The translations under genes were made by a program, and so were the position numbers. The notes beneath the pieces were generated by a model. That model saw nothing but the letters and a program-made list of their open reading frames with translations, ran no database searches and was not told the origin of the DNA. A DNA stretch of 64,000 bases from Waddliaceae bacterium. GTDB taxonomy: Bacteria; Chlamydiota; Chlamydiia; Chlamydiales; GCA-2709385. Positions 1 to 8,470 of the stretch are shown here, in pieces. The stretch spans positions 1 to 64,000 of the forward strand of contig PAQS01000004.1 of assembly GCA_002709385.1 (NCBI GenBank), read 5' to 3'. Numbering within the stretch: position 1 is the stretch's first letter; each line of letters begins with the position of its first letter.

Positions 1-89
1 TAAGGGTTTTATCAATGTATGAAAATATTTTATTTATTGAATCGTCTCCTAACTTTTCTAGATACGTATTCCTATCTTTTTCAGGGATT
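1..89. repeat. 89-bp direct repeat, copy 1
   Basis: Bases 1-89 are identical to bases 762-850, which lie inside the dual-specificity phosphatase gene read on the minus strand. The identity stops abruptly after base 89, where the sequence becomes kinase-like coding DNA on the plus strand. The copy may extend upstream of the window. It looks like a recombination or duplication junction rather than a functional element. Confidence 0.95.
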
Positions 90-486
90 CGACAAATTCA
101 CCAACAAGAACGCTAAAGAGCTTCTTCGTCAAATTTTCAGCGCTATTGAGTATCTATTAGAACAAGAAATCTTTCTGGAAGACCTTAACATCGATAATAT
201 TCTAATGGATCAATCAGGTGCAGTTAGGATCATTGATTTTGGAGAATATAAACCATTTTCAGCAGTAAAAGACCGCCGTTTTTATCTATTAGGTATTGAA
301 ACGGTTAACATCATCACCCAGATACTAGCGAATTGCCAAGATGTGAATATTTCCACCTTAAAGAGACTCACATGGGCTAGAAAGACTTTTACAGAAGCCT
401 ATTTCGAAGAAAATCACAAAAAAGACCTACAATCAGTCCGAGAAATCATTTTCTGCTTCTTTTCAGAGCTTTCTTACTTATGCTAG
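19..486 (+). pseudogene. Protein kinase C-lobe fragment fused to copied antisense DNA
   Basis: The readable frame gives 155 residues. The first about 24 come from the 89-bp repeat, that is, from antisense phosphatase DNA, and an in-frame stop sits at bases 1-3, so the gene cannot continue upstream. The rest looks like the catalytic lobe of a eukaryotic-type protein kinase: EDLNIDN (D55, N60) matches the HRDxxxxN loop with the His replaced, and IIDFGE (D73-F74-G75) is an intact DFG motif. The glycine loop and ATP-anchoring lysine of the N-lobe are missing. A truncated, non-functional kinase remnant is most likely; a secreted pseudokinase fragment is possible. No Shine-Dalgarno sequence precedes the ATG at 19. 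Confidence 0.6.
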
Positions 487-618
487 AATAGTCTGATAAA
501 TTAATGGTCTATACAACCTATTGATCCGATAGTTCGATATCAATAAATATTTTCTGAATTTGCTTCATATACTTCTCGACAAACAGTCATTAAAGTATCG
601 TGATTATCTACTACCGGT

Positions 619-987
619 TTAATTACCTGATCTAAAAGAATTTATATATTCCCTAGCATCCTCAAAACGACATTTAGCCCGTGTAGCAAAATATAAAGTT
701 AATATTGAAGCACTCCTATGCTCTCCTTTAGAGCAATGTATAAATACATCTTCTCCACTGTTAAGGGTTTTATCAATGTATGAAAATATTTTATTTATTG
801 AATCGTCTCCTAACTTTTCTAGATACGTATTCCTATCTTTTTCAGGGATTGGATAAAAAACATGCTTAAATTTATTTTGGCTAAGATCTTCATTGAAGCT
901 GTCTTCATGGTCTGGATTTGTACTTTTATTTAAAGTGATAAAAAGACTCGGAGAAAAGTCTTTTTCTGGTAGTTGCTTAAGCCCCAT
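619..987 (-). CDS. Dual-specificity/tyrosine phosphatase-like protein
   Basis: This 122-residue protein carries the cysteine phosphatase signature HCSKGEHRS (H84, C85, R91), the CX5R phosphate loop followed by Ser. An acidic stretch around D51 (PIPEKD) is where a general acid could lie. It is shorter than usual dual-specificity phosphatases (about 150 residues), so the fold is minimal or trimmed at the N terminus. The ATG at 987 is supported by GGAG seven bases upstream. Predicted role is dephosphorylation of phospho-Tyr/Ser/Thr, possibly on host proteins. The kinase fragment at 19-486 contains a copied piece of this gene in antisense, so the locus has been rearranged. Confidence 0.75.
   Translation of the reverse strand: MGLKQLPEKDFSPSLFITLNKSTNPDHEDSFNEDLSQNKFKHVFYPIPEKDRNTYLEKLGDDSINKIFSYIDKTLNSGEDVFIHCSKGEHRSASILTLYFATRAKCRFEDAREYINSFRSGN
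762..850. repeat. 89-bp direct repeat, copy 2 (inside phosphatase gene)
   Basis: This is the apparent parental copy of the repeat at bases 1-89. Here it is intact coding sequence for the middle of the minus-strand phosphatase (619-987), so the copy at the window edge was probably derived from this gene or from another copy of it. Confidence 0.95.
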
Positions 988-1074
988 AAAATCTCCGTAT
1001 AAATCATTACGCTGTTTTACTGCTTGGACTGTTGCTTCATAAAGATTTCCCTTTTTTGTATTATTTTCTAGACT

Positions 1075-1686
1075 TTACAGCCCTAACTGTTCTCTTACTT
1101 GATCATCTCCTAAGTAAATAGCTCCCCCATTCTCAGAAATAGTAATTTGATGATAAGGTTCTAATATACCATCTCCATACTGAGAGTTTCTGTATTTATT
1201 AGGAGAATTAATTTTTTTTCTTAAAGATAAAGAAATATCTATTCTTAATTCACTATTAAAAAGTCTTTTGTATTTCCAGTCTTGGAGAGGATTTTCAACT
1301 TCTTCAACTTCTTCAACTTCTTTAACTTCTTCATTTAATTTTTTTTTCACATAACTATTAAAATACATTTTTAAATCTTCATCTTTCACTCCACCAAAAA
1401 ACAGAAATCCTTTACTTAAGTTTTCACTATCTTCAATGTTAAATTTATATTTATTGTTATTGATAAAATCAATTAAAGACCCCCTGTTTAAACATATTTC
1501 TCTGCCTCCAATATTCACAGTAATAGACCTTCCATTAAATAAAAAATCACCACCTTCTCTTACGTAACCATTAAATCCTTTTTGTTTCTTATCACCTGAA
1601 GCAACAAAAACAGAATTTTTATTTAAATTATTTAAATCTAAACGACGATAATTATCCAAAACAAACCTAAAATGAAAATTTAACAC
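1075..1686 (-). CDS. Hypothetical protein, paralogue of 8471-9472 product
   Basis: Function is not recognised. The 203-residue product (GTG start at 1686; no ATG is available near the N terminus) shares a domain with the protein at 8471-9472. The order NGYV(R/K), a short beta-rich stretch, LN(R/K)GSLIDF(I/L)N, a variable loop, KG-FFG and a run of lysines is common to both, roughly residues 38-115 here. A glutamate/valine repeat (EEVKEVEEVEEVE) follows, then a unique C-terminal part containing ISENGGAIYLGDD. The gene is strikingly AT-rich and Asn/Lys-rich compared with neighbours, which suggests transfer or relaxed selection. I see no signal peptide or membrane segment. Confidence 0.65.
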   Translation of the reverse strand: MLNFHFRFVLDNYRRLDLNNLNKNSVFVASGDKKQKGFNGYVREGGDFLFNGRSITVNIGGREICLNRGSLIDFINNNKYKFNIEDSENLSKGFLFFGGVKDEDLKMYFNSYVKKKLNEEVKEVEEVEEVENPLQDWKYKRLFNSELRIDISLSLRKKINSPNKYRNSQYGDGILEPYHQITISENGGAIYLGDDQVREQLGL

Positions 1687-1747
1687 CTGTTATATTTTAA
1701 CTTTTTTTTTATTTTTTACTAACCCCATAAACTCAAGTTTTCTCACT

Positions 1748-1781
1748 TGCCAATTTTTAAGTTTTTTGTTAAAAATTGGCA
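1748..1781. promoter_or_regulatory. Palindrome overlapping translation start of the ATPase gene
   Basis: A perfect 13-bp inverted repeat, TGCCAATTTTTAA (1748-1760) and TTAAAAATTGGCA (1769-1781), is separated by 8 bases and ends one base before the ATG at 1783. A further TCTCA/TGAGA pair (1741-1745, 1784-1788) extends the symmetry into the first codons. No Shine-Dalgarno sequence is visible. It could be an operator for autoregulation or an RNA hairpin controlling initiation; the choice is inference. Confidence 0.55.
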
Positions 1782-1782
1782 T

Positions 1783-2925
1783 ATGAGAAAACTAGCTGCA
1801 AATCCATTTAAATTTGGCGATCCGGTGGACGGAGACTATTATCTCCCTCGTCCTGAGTTATCTTCTATCGTCAATCAGTTTTTAGAAAACCGCATTCATA
1901 TTGTCTTAATGGGACCAAGACGCTTTGGAAAAACGTCATTTCTTTTGAATATCTTGGATCAACTTGAGAGCAAGGGTTTTAGTTGTATTATCGTTGATAT
2001 CTTTAACATCACCTCCCATCGAGATTTTTTACATCAATTATTACGGGCTGTCCGAACTCGTCGATCTTTTCGTAATAAATTAAAAAACTGGTGGAATGGA
2101 ATTCGCCGTCTCATGCCTACAGTGACTGCTGATTTCGATGTTTTAAACGGTAGCTCGAGTTTTGGTTTTACTTTGGGACATTTGGCCGAAGAAGATATTA
2201 AAACTGCCATTCAAGATCTTTTAGAAAGTCTTTCTGGATTAGGAAAACGTGTTGTTGTTGCTATTGATGAGTTTCAGAAAATCTCTGAAATTGATGATAA
2301 AGGATGGTTAGAGGCTACATTACGTACTCACTTCCAAAGAATGCCTAATGTCTCCTTTCTTTTTACGGGGTCTCGAAAAAGTTTGATTTCAGATATGCTA
2401 AACGACCCCTCGCGCCCCCTCTACAGATCCTGTCAAACAATCGATTTTCCTAGTTTTGGTCCAGAATTTACTGATTGGGTGATACAACGCTTCGCTACTG
2501 TAGGAATTTCTTGTGAAAAGGAAGCTATTATACATCTACGAGATCTCGTGCAGGATACCCCAAACTACGTGCAAATGGTCTGTTTTCATCTGGTAGCGCA
2601 AGCAAGGCTGAATATTGGACTATCTGAAGTGGAAGAGGTCTTAGATACTGTAGCGCAACAGAATGCATATGCTTACCAAACATTGCTAAATTCTATGACG
2701 CTTGCTCAGCAAAGAGCTCTACGATTAGCTGCAAATGAACAGAGGGCTTTATTTCAAAAAGACTTGATGCTCCAATACGAAATTGTAAGTGCTCCAGCAT
2801 TGCATTCCTCGATTAATGCGCTAAAAAATAAAGGAATTTTGGACGAAGAAGGAACAAGCAAAGGAAAAGTCCTATTTGATGATCCTTTATTCGCTTATTG
2901 GTTACAACTATGCTTTGAAAGATAA
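1783..2925 (+). CDS. AAA-type ATPase (archaeal ATPase/STAND-like family)
   Basis: The product is a P-loop ATPase of the 'archaeal ATPase' type (COG1672-like): an N-terminal NPF-FG-P box, Walker A GPRRFGKTS, Walker B VVVAIDEFQ, sensor-like FTGSRKS, and a C-terminal winged-helix-like region ending FDDPLFAYWLQ. This is the typical layout of the family, whose members are often sporadically distributed and sometimes mobile; their targets are mostly unknown. I chose the ATG at 1783 (380 residues) rather than a TTG at 1747, because conserved sequence starts just after it. The start codon is embedded in a long palindrome. A 42-bp repeat follows the gene within 15 bases of the stop. Confidence 0.8.
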   Translation: MRKLAANPFKFGDPVDGDYYLPRPELSSIVNQFLENRIHIVLMGPRRFGKTSFLLNILDQLESKGFSCIIVDIFNITSHRDFLHQLLRAVRTRRSFRNKLKNWWNGIRRLMPTVTADFDVLNGSSSFGFTLGHLAEEDIKTAIQDLLESLSGLGKRVVVAIDEFQKISEIDDKGWLEATLRTHFQRMPNVSFLFTGSRKSLISDMLNDPSRPLYRSCQTIDFPSFGPEFTDWVIQRFATVGISCEKEAIIHLRDLVQDTPNYVQMVCFHLVAQARLNIGLSEVEEVLDTVAQQNAYAYQTLLNSMTLAQQRALRLAANEQRALFQKDLMLQYEIVSAPALHSSINALKNKGILDEEGTSKGKVLFDDPLFAYWLQLCFER

Positions 2926-2938
2926 ACTTATAAAAAAT

Positions 2939-2980
2939 AAAACGCGGCGAAACAAAGAAGCTAAGACGCGGCGGAAGATT
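2939..2980. repeat. 42-bp repeat, copy A (inverted with respect to 4606-4647)
   Basis: The unit contains two CGCGGCG heptamers flanking an A-rich centre and is far more GC-rich than its surroundings. An inverted copy with two mismatches lies at 4606-4647, so the two copies bracket the S41 protease gene. Weaker similarity continues outward-to-inward past each copy (TATA-TGG-CC----CTAGA), reminiscent of insertion-sequence ends. Confidence 0.9.
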
Positions 2981-3134
2981 AGATTATTTATAATGGTCCC
3001 CAAAAACTAGACCCGTTGATTTACTCCCTTAATTTCAAATTACCTTTATTTATTATTAACAAAGACAATTATCTTATTTTTATATTAAAATATTTAAAAA
3101 TATAATCACTTCTTTTTATGTCGATGGGAATATT

Positions 3135-4562
3135 ATGGGTGATTTTCATTTTACAATCTCGACTGAAGGGAAGACTTACGAGTTTGCCCTTCACGAGACG
3201 GAAACAGGATCTAACAATGTTCAATCAGGATCGAGGGTGTATTCTGTCATTCCGAAAAATTCGGACGATACTAAAGCAATTGAATTACTCCTTAAGCAAA
3301 CCATCAAAAACAGCTCTTGCTCAGTCAATGAGCTTGCGCATAAATTAAAACAGATTCCTTCCGTTACCAACGTGACTGTTCATTCAGTTTCTGAAAATAA
3401 CGACATAGCTATCAGGTATCTGGAGTTTTCACCGCCTTCCTCCCCTCTCCAAGAAGTCTCTAGATCCAGTGATCTTATTGAACAAAAGCTTCGCGACAGT
3501 ATAAAACTACTTTCTCTGGGAAAGGATACCGAACTCAGTGAGGATGAAGCATGCGATCACCTAGACAAGGCTATTGAGCTTTTGGAAGAAATTTTAAGTC
3601 TACAAACGACTGAAGCCGTTAAGAAAGAGGTTATTGACACTCACCGTTCCGCCATGATTGAAGAAGTTGCGCGATTTTGTGAAAATCACTACGTTTTCCC
3701 GGAAATAGGGAAGCGTTGTGCGGATAAAATACGCTCTACTGACTACTCATATATTAGCGATCCCGAAACTTTTACACAGACAATTACATCTGATATTCGC
3801 TCTATCGCTGAGGATAAACACATTGAAGTCTTTCTTCCCACTCAGAATTCCTTGGCAGGAATAGCATCTCTCTCAAAACCTCCCTACGGAATAGAAGAGG
3901 TTTCAGTAGTAGATGAAGTCGCTTATATGCGAATAAGTGTTTTCGCAAATGTGGACAGAGACGAAGACGGCCATATCATCCAAGATAAGGGGGCTGCCAA
4001 AGCCCTAGAAGAGGCTATGAATACAATACGATCTGCAAAAAAGGGAATCATTTTAGATCTACGCAATAATGGTGGTGGTTCTTTTGATATGGTTCAGCTT
4101 TTATGCTCATATTTTTTGCCACCGGATACGAAGCTCAGTACCATGGAATGGCGCAGGGGATCAGAGAAAGAAATAAGCAGCTCCAATACTGTGTCCTACA
4201 ACGAGATTTCCAAGAAATCTCGCATACTAGAGATTCCTCTATTTATCCTCTGCAACAATAAAACTTTTTCTGCAGCTGAGGAATGTACTAACAATATGAA
4301 GACTGTTGAAAGAGCGTTAGTGATTGGTGGATTAAGCGGTGGAGGAGCTAACTTCTGTGAACTCTTCAGCACAGGAAGCCCCTTTAAAGAAGAAAACCTA
4401 AATCCACTATCTCCCCGAATTAAGCTTTCACTACCTGTAGCAGAGTCAATCAACCCATATACAAAAACTAACTGGGATGGAATAGGGGTCATTCCTGATA
4501 TCATCACTACAGACGATGAAAACCCGATTTCTGTAGTGCAAAAGCTTATGAATGAATTATAA
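3135..4562 (+). CDS. S41-family (C-terminal processing/tricorn-like) peptidase
   Basis: The 475-residue protein has an S41 peptidase core in its C-terminal two thirds: helices around NHYVFPEIGKRCADKIRS resembling the N-terminal part of the IRBP/CtpA group, the strand and turn ILDLRNNGGGS, the nucleophile region NKTFSAAEE with the predicted catalytic Ser, and the late WDGIGVIPDI motif. The first about 150 residues are unrelated to anything I recognise and lack a PDZ signature. No signal peptide is visible, so it is either cytoplasmic or exported by a leaderless (for example type III) route. GGGAA precedes the ATG at 3135 by four bases. It stands alone between inverted 42-bp repeats, as a mobile gene cassette might. 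Confidence 0.8.
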   Translation: MGDFHFTISTEGKTYEFALHETETGSNNVQSGSRVYSVIPKNSDDTKAIELLLKQTIKNSSCSVNELAHKLKQIPSVTNVTVHSVSENNDIAIRYLEFSPPSSPLQEVSRSSDLIEQKLRDSIKLLSLGKDTELSEDEACDHLDKAIELLEEILSLQTTEAVKKEVIDTHRSAMIEEVARFCENHYVFPEIGKRCADKIRSTDYSYISDPETFTQTITSDIRSIAEDKHIEVFLPTQNSLAGIASLSKPPYGIEEVSVVDEVAYMRISVFANVDRDEDGHIIQDKGAAKALEEAMNTIRSAKKGIILDLRNNGGGSFDMVQLLCSYFLPPDTKLSTMEWRRGSEKEISSSNTVSYNEISKKSRILEIPLFILCNNKTFSAAEECTNNMKTVERALVIGGLSGGGANFCELFSTGSPFKEENLNPLSPRIKLSLPVAESINPYTKTNWDGIGVIPDIITTDDENPISVVQKLMNEL

Positions 4563-4605
4563 AAATTTATTCCGCTCTAGACAATGAGGTCCACTATACA
4601 CTATA

Positions 4606-4647
4606 AATCTTCCGCCGCGTCTTAGCCTCTTTGCTTCGCCGCGTTTT
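4606..4647. repeat. 42-bp repeat, copy B (inverted with respect to 2939-2980)
   Basis: The reverse complement matches 2939-2980 at 40 of 42 positions. It lies 43 bases after the S41 peptidase stop and 31 bases before the stop of the convergent gene at 4679, so both copies sit at gene 3' ends. Confidence 0.9.
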
Positions 4648-4678
4648 AAATTCAATATCTATACGTTACGACTTTTTC

Positions 4679-5653
4679 TTAATCTCGCTTCATATACATA
4701 GCAAAAGCCAAAACCTGGCGTTTTTCTGGAACTTTAAAGCCAATATATTCGTTATGACAGATATCTGTTACAAACCTCAAATCATTAGCAGTTTGTCTCG
4801 TTATAATCTTGCCTTCCCAGAAAGCATCAATGATTCTGAATAATGCTTTCCAGCGCCTGCGGCCGCAATTCAACGGATGCTCTTGTACCCAATTTTTGAG
4901 TGAATAATGCGCGATATATGATTGGTAAATTCTACCACTATTTGGATCTTCCCCTTTAATCACAACAAGCTCATGGCCAGGGAAATCTATTTTTACATCA
5001 GGAAATTCGTGATGTTTCAAGTCTAAAGACTCTAGTTGCAAATGAATGAGTGCTGCTTGATGGCTATTTACAACAGTTTTAAGATGGCCTGGATTCTGAA
5101 TAGATGTATAGATAGGAAAAGTCTCTGCACTGCAGAGTTCAAAATACTCTGTAGCTAATTCTATTACTGCATGAGCACTCACTGCACATGCTGTACGGTA
5201 ATCAAGATCTTCAATCTCTTTTGTATCTTCCCAAAGGTACATACAAGCACTTTCTGCCAAAGAGAGTCTTTCTTCTTCGTTACTGTTAAGAATTTCTTTT
5301 TCTACATATTGTCTTAAACAACGAGAATCCACATGAGGATTGGATAAGGAACTTGGAATATGGTAAAGTTTTGGAGTTTGCATTTGATTAAAAACAAGGC
5401 TAACAATCTTTCCAATGAATTGTTGTCCATTAGCATCTATCACATTATCATAAGAAAATAAATGCCCTAATAAATTACACAGCTCTTCATTTTGCTGTTG
5501 TCCACTTAAATTTGCGTGTTCTAAAAATTCAGGAAAAATACTCGTAATTTCACCTGTCTCAGATATAAAAACACTTAGTCTATCAACTAAAAAACTAAAA
5601 CCACTATATACATCTACTGGATGTGAAAACGAACTAACATTACTAAAAGCCAT
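4679..5653 (-). CDS. Hypothetical protein, 324 residues
   Basis: No family was recognised. The protein is soluble, mixed alpha/beta with a Cys- and Glu-containing central region (ESACMYLWEDTKEIEDLDYRT) and a helical C terminus rich in aromatic residues (WKALFRIIDAFWEG). There is no signal peptide or membrane segment. It is a single-gene unit: the upstream gene is divergent across an 83-base AT-rich gap and the downstream neighbour converges. Coding is supported by a long open frame with ordinary amino-acid composition. Confidence 0.6.
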   Translation of the reverse strand: MAFSNVSSFSHPVDVYSGFSFLVDRLSVFISETGEITSIFPEFLEHANLSGQQQNEELCNLLGHLFSYDNVIDANGQQFIGKIVSLVFNQMQTPKLYHIPSSLSNPHVDSRCLRQYVEKEILNSNEEERLSLAESACMYLWEDTKEIEDLDYRTACAVSAHAVIELATEYFELCSAETFPIYTSIQNPGHLKTVVNSHQAALIHLQLESLDLKHHEFPDVKIDFPGHELVVIKGEDPNSGRIYQSYIAHYSLKNWVQEHPLNCGRRRWKALFRIIDAFWEGKIITRQTANDLRFVTDICHNEYIGFKVPEKRQVLAFAMYMKRD

Positions 5654-5736
5654 ACAAACACCTATTTTTTAATAAAAACAGTATCAGGCTTTTATAAATA
5701 TTTATCATAGATGATATTTTTATTTTATTAAGACCT

Positions 5737-7518
5737 CTAGAATGGCCAAAAGTACAGAATTGTAGGTAAAGAAACGAGAACGATTAAAATCTCTAGCGGG
5801 AGCCCTAATCGCCAATAATCAGTAAAGCGATACCCTCCTGGTCCCATTACTAGAGTGTTTGATTGATGACCAATGGGCGTCAAAAACGCACATGAAGCCC
5901 CAATCGCTACAGCCATCAAAAAAGGATCAGAGGATACACCTAAAGAAGAAGCAACTCTTAAAGCAATAGGAGCCGCTAAAGCTGCTGCCGCTGCATTATT
6001 AACTAGGTCTGATAAAAACATAACCGTTATCAGAAGAAGAGCCAGTACCCATTCTGGCCCTAGACTCCCTCCAACTTGAAGTAAAGACTCCACAATCATT
6101 TGTGCAGCTCCAGATGTTTCTAAAGCCCGTCCTACGGGAAGTAAAGAACCGAGAAGGACTATAATACTCCAATCCACGTTTGCATATACAGAGCGCACGG
6201 GAACAATTTCCATTGCCACCATTAGTACAGCTCCAATAGAAAAAGCTATTTGAGGAGGAAATATTCCCAAAAGAACGAACCCAATAGATAATAAGAAAAT
6301 GATGATTGCTGAATAAGAATTTTTAGATAGACCAACTTGAATATCTCTACTCTCTAAAGGCAGACAGCCCGTTTCTCTCATCATTTCCGCCACTGCATCT
6401 TTTTCCCCTCGCAACAAGAGAACATCTCCAGTATTCAACCGCATTTGATTGAAGCGCTGACGTATTTTATTACCCTGTCGCGCCACAGCTAACAAAGCGA
6501 CTTCATAACGCTTCCTTAGTGTTTTCGCTAAGGGCATTCTTCCTATTAAACGAGATTCAGGCAAAAGCACCCCTTCCTCAATCAAGTGTGCTTCTTTATC
6601 TTTAATTTTTTTCTCTAATTCTTCATTAGAAACAATCTGAAGATCTGTTTTATCTAATACAGTCTTAAGAGCTTCTGGTGGGCCTTCAATGACTAAGATA
6701 TCTTTCGCTTTAAACTTTACTGATTTTCTAGTGCTGAGTCTTTTTCCTTCTTTATTTGCTCGGACAAGAAGAACAAGTTCTCCATCTGCAATGTTTTGCA
6801 AATCTACGAAAGTTTTTCCAATCATTTCGCTTTCTTCTGGTATTTCTAATTCTGTTGTATAATCCCCCACATCAAAAGCACCAAAGCTCTTATCAGGGTC
6901 CTTGCGAACCGGGAGGAATCTCCATCCGATAAAAGCCAAAAAAACAATTCCTAGGATCGCAGTGGGCAACCCTGCAAACGAGTAGTCAAAAAGACGAAAC
7001 GTCATACCAGAGCTTTCTTCTCTAAAAGCAGAAACAATAATATTAGGAGGGGTACCGATAAGAGTTGTCAACCCACCTAAAAGAGAACTAAACGCTACAG
7101 GCATCAGAAAAAGTGAGGGAGACCTATTTTGTTGTTTTGCAGCCCTCATTACTAGAGGTAGAATAACAGCAAGAGCGCCAATATTATTAATAAAAGCTGA
7201 AAGGAAGGCTGTGATACCGCATAAAAAGATAAGCTGTTGGCTTACACCGAACTTGTTCTTAGCCAAAGAGGCCGATAAGTAATCGAGCACTCCAGAATTC
7301 TGGATACCTTTACTAATGATGAGTACAGCAACGACAGTAATAACCGCAGGATGACTAAAACCTAGGAAGGCTTCTGAAAATGGAACCACACCAACAGTGC
7401 TTAAAAACAAAAGGGTTGCTAAAGACACAAGGTCATAACGCCAACGATTCCAGATAAATAAGGAAAAAGTAAGAAGAAGGGTCAATAGCAAAAGGGTTGC
7501 ATGATAATGGACCGGCAC
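5737..7518 (-). CDS. SLC13/DASS-type permease with two RCK_C domains
   Basis: This 593-residue inner-membrane transporter has the split architecture of sodium/anion symporters of the SLC13 (DASS)/ArsB superfamily. There are about five membrane segments with AFINNIGA and LIGTPPN motifs, a cytoplasmic insert of about residues 215-390 containing two TrkA-C-like (RCK_C) regulatory domains (GDVLLLRG, VLVIEGPPE), then a second membrane half with LVNNAAAAA and PIGHQSN. The paired hairpin motifs suggest Na+-coupled uptake of a dicarboxylate, sulfate or similar anion; the substrate cannot be read from sequence. Such carriers help intracellular bacteria take metabolites from the host. Confidence 0.85.
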   Translation of the reverse strand: MPVHYHATLLLLTLLLTFSLFIWNRWRYDLVSLATLLFLSTVGVVPFSEAFLGFSHPAVITVVAVLIISKGIQNSGVLDYLSASLAKNKFGVSQQLIFLCGITAFLSAFINNIGALAVILPLVMRAAKQQNRSPSLFLMPVAFSSLLGGLTTLIGTPPNIIVSAFREESSGMTFRLFDYSFAGLPTAILGIVFLAFIGWRFLPVRKDPDKSFGAFDVGDYTTELEIPEESEMIGKTFVDLQNIADGELVLLVRANKEGKRLSTRKSVKFKAKDILVIEGPPEALKTVLDKTDLQIVSNEELEKKIKDKEAHLIEEGVLLPESRLIGRMPLAKTLRKRYEVALLAVARQGNKIRQRFNQMRLNTGDVLLLRGEKDAVAEMMRETGCLPLESRDIQVGLSKNSYSAIIIFLLSIGFVLLGIFPPQIAFSIGAVLMVAMEIVPVRSVYANVDWSIIVLLGSLLPVGRALETSGAAQMIVESLLQVGGSLGPEWVLALLLITVMFLSDLVNNAAAAALAAPIALRVASSLGVSSDPFLMAVAIGASCAFLTPIGHQSNTLVMGPGGYRFTDYWRLGLPLEILIVLVSLPTILYFWPF

Positions 7519-7569
7519 GAGCTGAGGGCCTCCAGAATATTTGCTTTCTTTTGCTATATTCTATTTCTT

Positions 7570-8364
7570 CTAGACAATCAATGTACAAGCACTGTTTGCT
7601 GCAAAAAGAGCTACTTCAAATAGCTTGCATAAACCTTCTTCTGTACCACTATGATCGAAGTAAGGGTCCCAAGACAAATCTGCTAAGCTATCACTAATGG
7701 TAAACATTGCACCGACGCTCATTCCTAAATGCTCGCCCACTGCAAAAAGAGCGGCTGCTTCCATTTCTACAGATAAAACCCCTTCTTTTTGAAGCTGTAA
7801 AATATCTGAAGCTGTTTGTCTATAAAAAGTATCCAGTGTCCTAGATACTCCTTGATGGCAAGGATACTTTAACTCTTCGAAAGCAGAAGAAAGAGTTTCT
7901 AGCATTTTCGGACACGAGTCTGCATATCTTCCTGGTGCAATATAGTGTTGAGAAACTCCTTCATCTCTCACTGCGCGGTCACAAAGAATCAAATCACCTA
8001 CTTGAAGGTGCTTCTGTAAAGCTCCTGCTGTCCCCATTGAAATACACCGCTGTACTCCCCATGCAAATAAGGCTTCTAATTTTGCGGCATTATAAGCAGC
8101 TCCAGGACCAAAATATACAATCGCTACCCCTGGATGCTGATCAAGAAAATATAGCTGTTTAAAGTAGCCATCGCATTGAGTGCATTCATAAGACTGAAGC
8201 ACTTGAGACAGAAAAGATTTTTGGTATAGAAAAATCACAGTATGAGGTGTTGAAAATGACGGTTCAGCCCCATTATCCATTTTATATTTTAAGTATAGTT
8301 TGGCATCTGTGACTGATGGCTGAAGGTGAGAGAATGTGTCGGTCATTACGAGTTTATTTACCAT
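7570..8364 (-). CDS. Nucleoside phosphorylase (uridine phosphorylase-like)
   Basis: The product belongs to the PNP/UDP phosphorylase family, which cleaves nucleosides with phosphate to free base and (deoxy)ribose-1-phosphate. Diagnostic features are the glycine-rich GPGAAYNAAKLE, the strand-turn SMGTAGALQ, and the ribose-binding SVEMEAAALFAVG followed by ISDSLAD. At 264 residues it matches family size, and it is cytoplasmic and nucleotide-salvage related, a common need of host-dependent bacteria. Neither the start at 8364 nor the Met seven codons later has a good ribosome-binding site. The exact base specificity is unclear. Confidence 0.8.
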   Translation of the reverse strand: MVNKLVMTDTFSHLQPSVTDAKLYLKYKMDNGAEPSFSTPHTVIFLYQKSFLSQVLQSYECTQCDGYFKQLYFLDQHPGVAIVYFGPGAAYNAAKLEALFAWGVQRCISMGTAGALQKHLQVGDLILCDRAVRDEGVSQHYIAPGRYADSCPKMLETLSSAFEELKYPCHQGVSRTLDTFYRQTASDILQLQKEGVLSVEMEAAALFAVGEHLGMSVGAMFTISDSLADLSWDPYFDHSGTEEGLCKLFEVALFAANSACTLIV

Positions 8365-8470
8365 TTTTATTTTGTATAGTTAAGTGAAAATTAAAATATT
8401 TTCATGATTCAAAACTAATAATTAGTTTATGTTATTTGTAAGTTTAATGTTTTTACACATTTATTTAAAA

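Noticed and set aside
2985-3010. Intact insertion sequence near the 42-bp repeats
   Set aside because: IS3-like end sequence is suggestive, but no transposase frame is present, so I only note a relic.
5873-6079. Plus-strand frame inside the SLC13 transporter gene
   Set aside because: Lies wholly opposite conserved transporter sequence; composition is that of a shadow frame.
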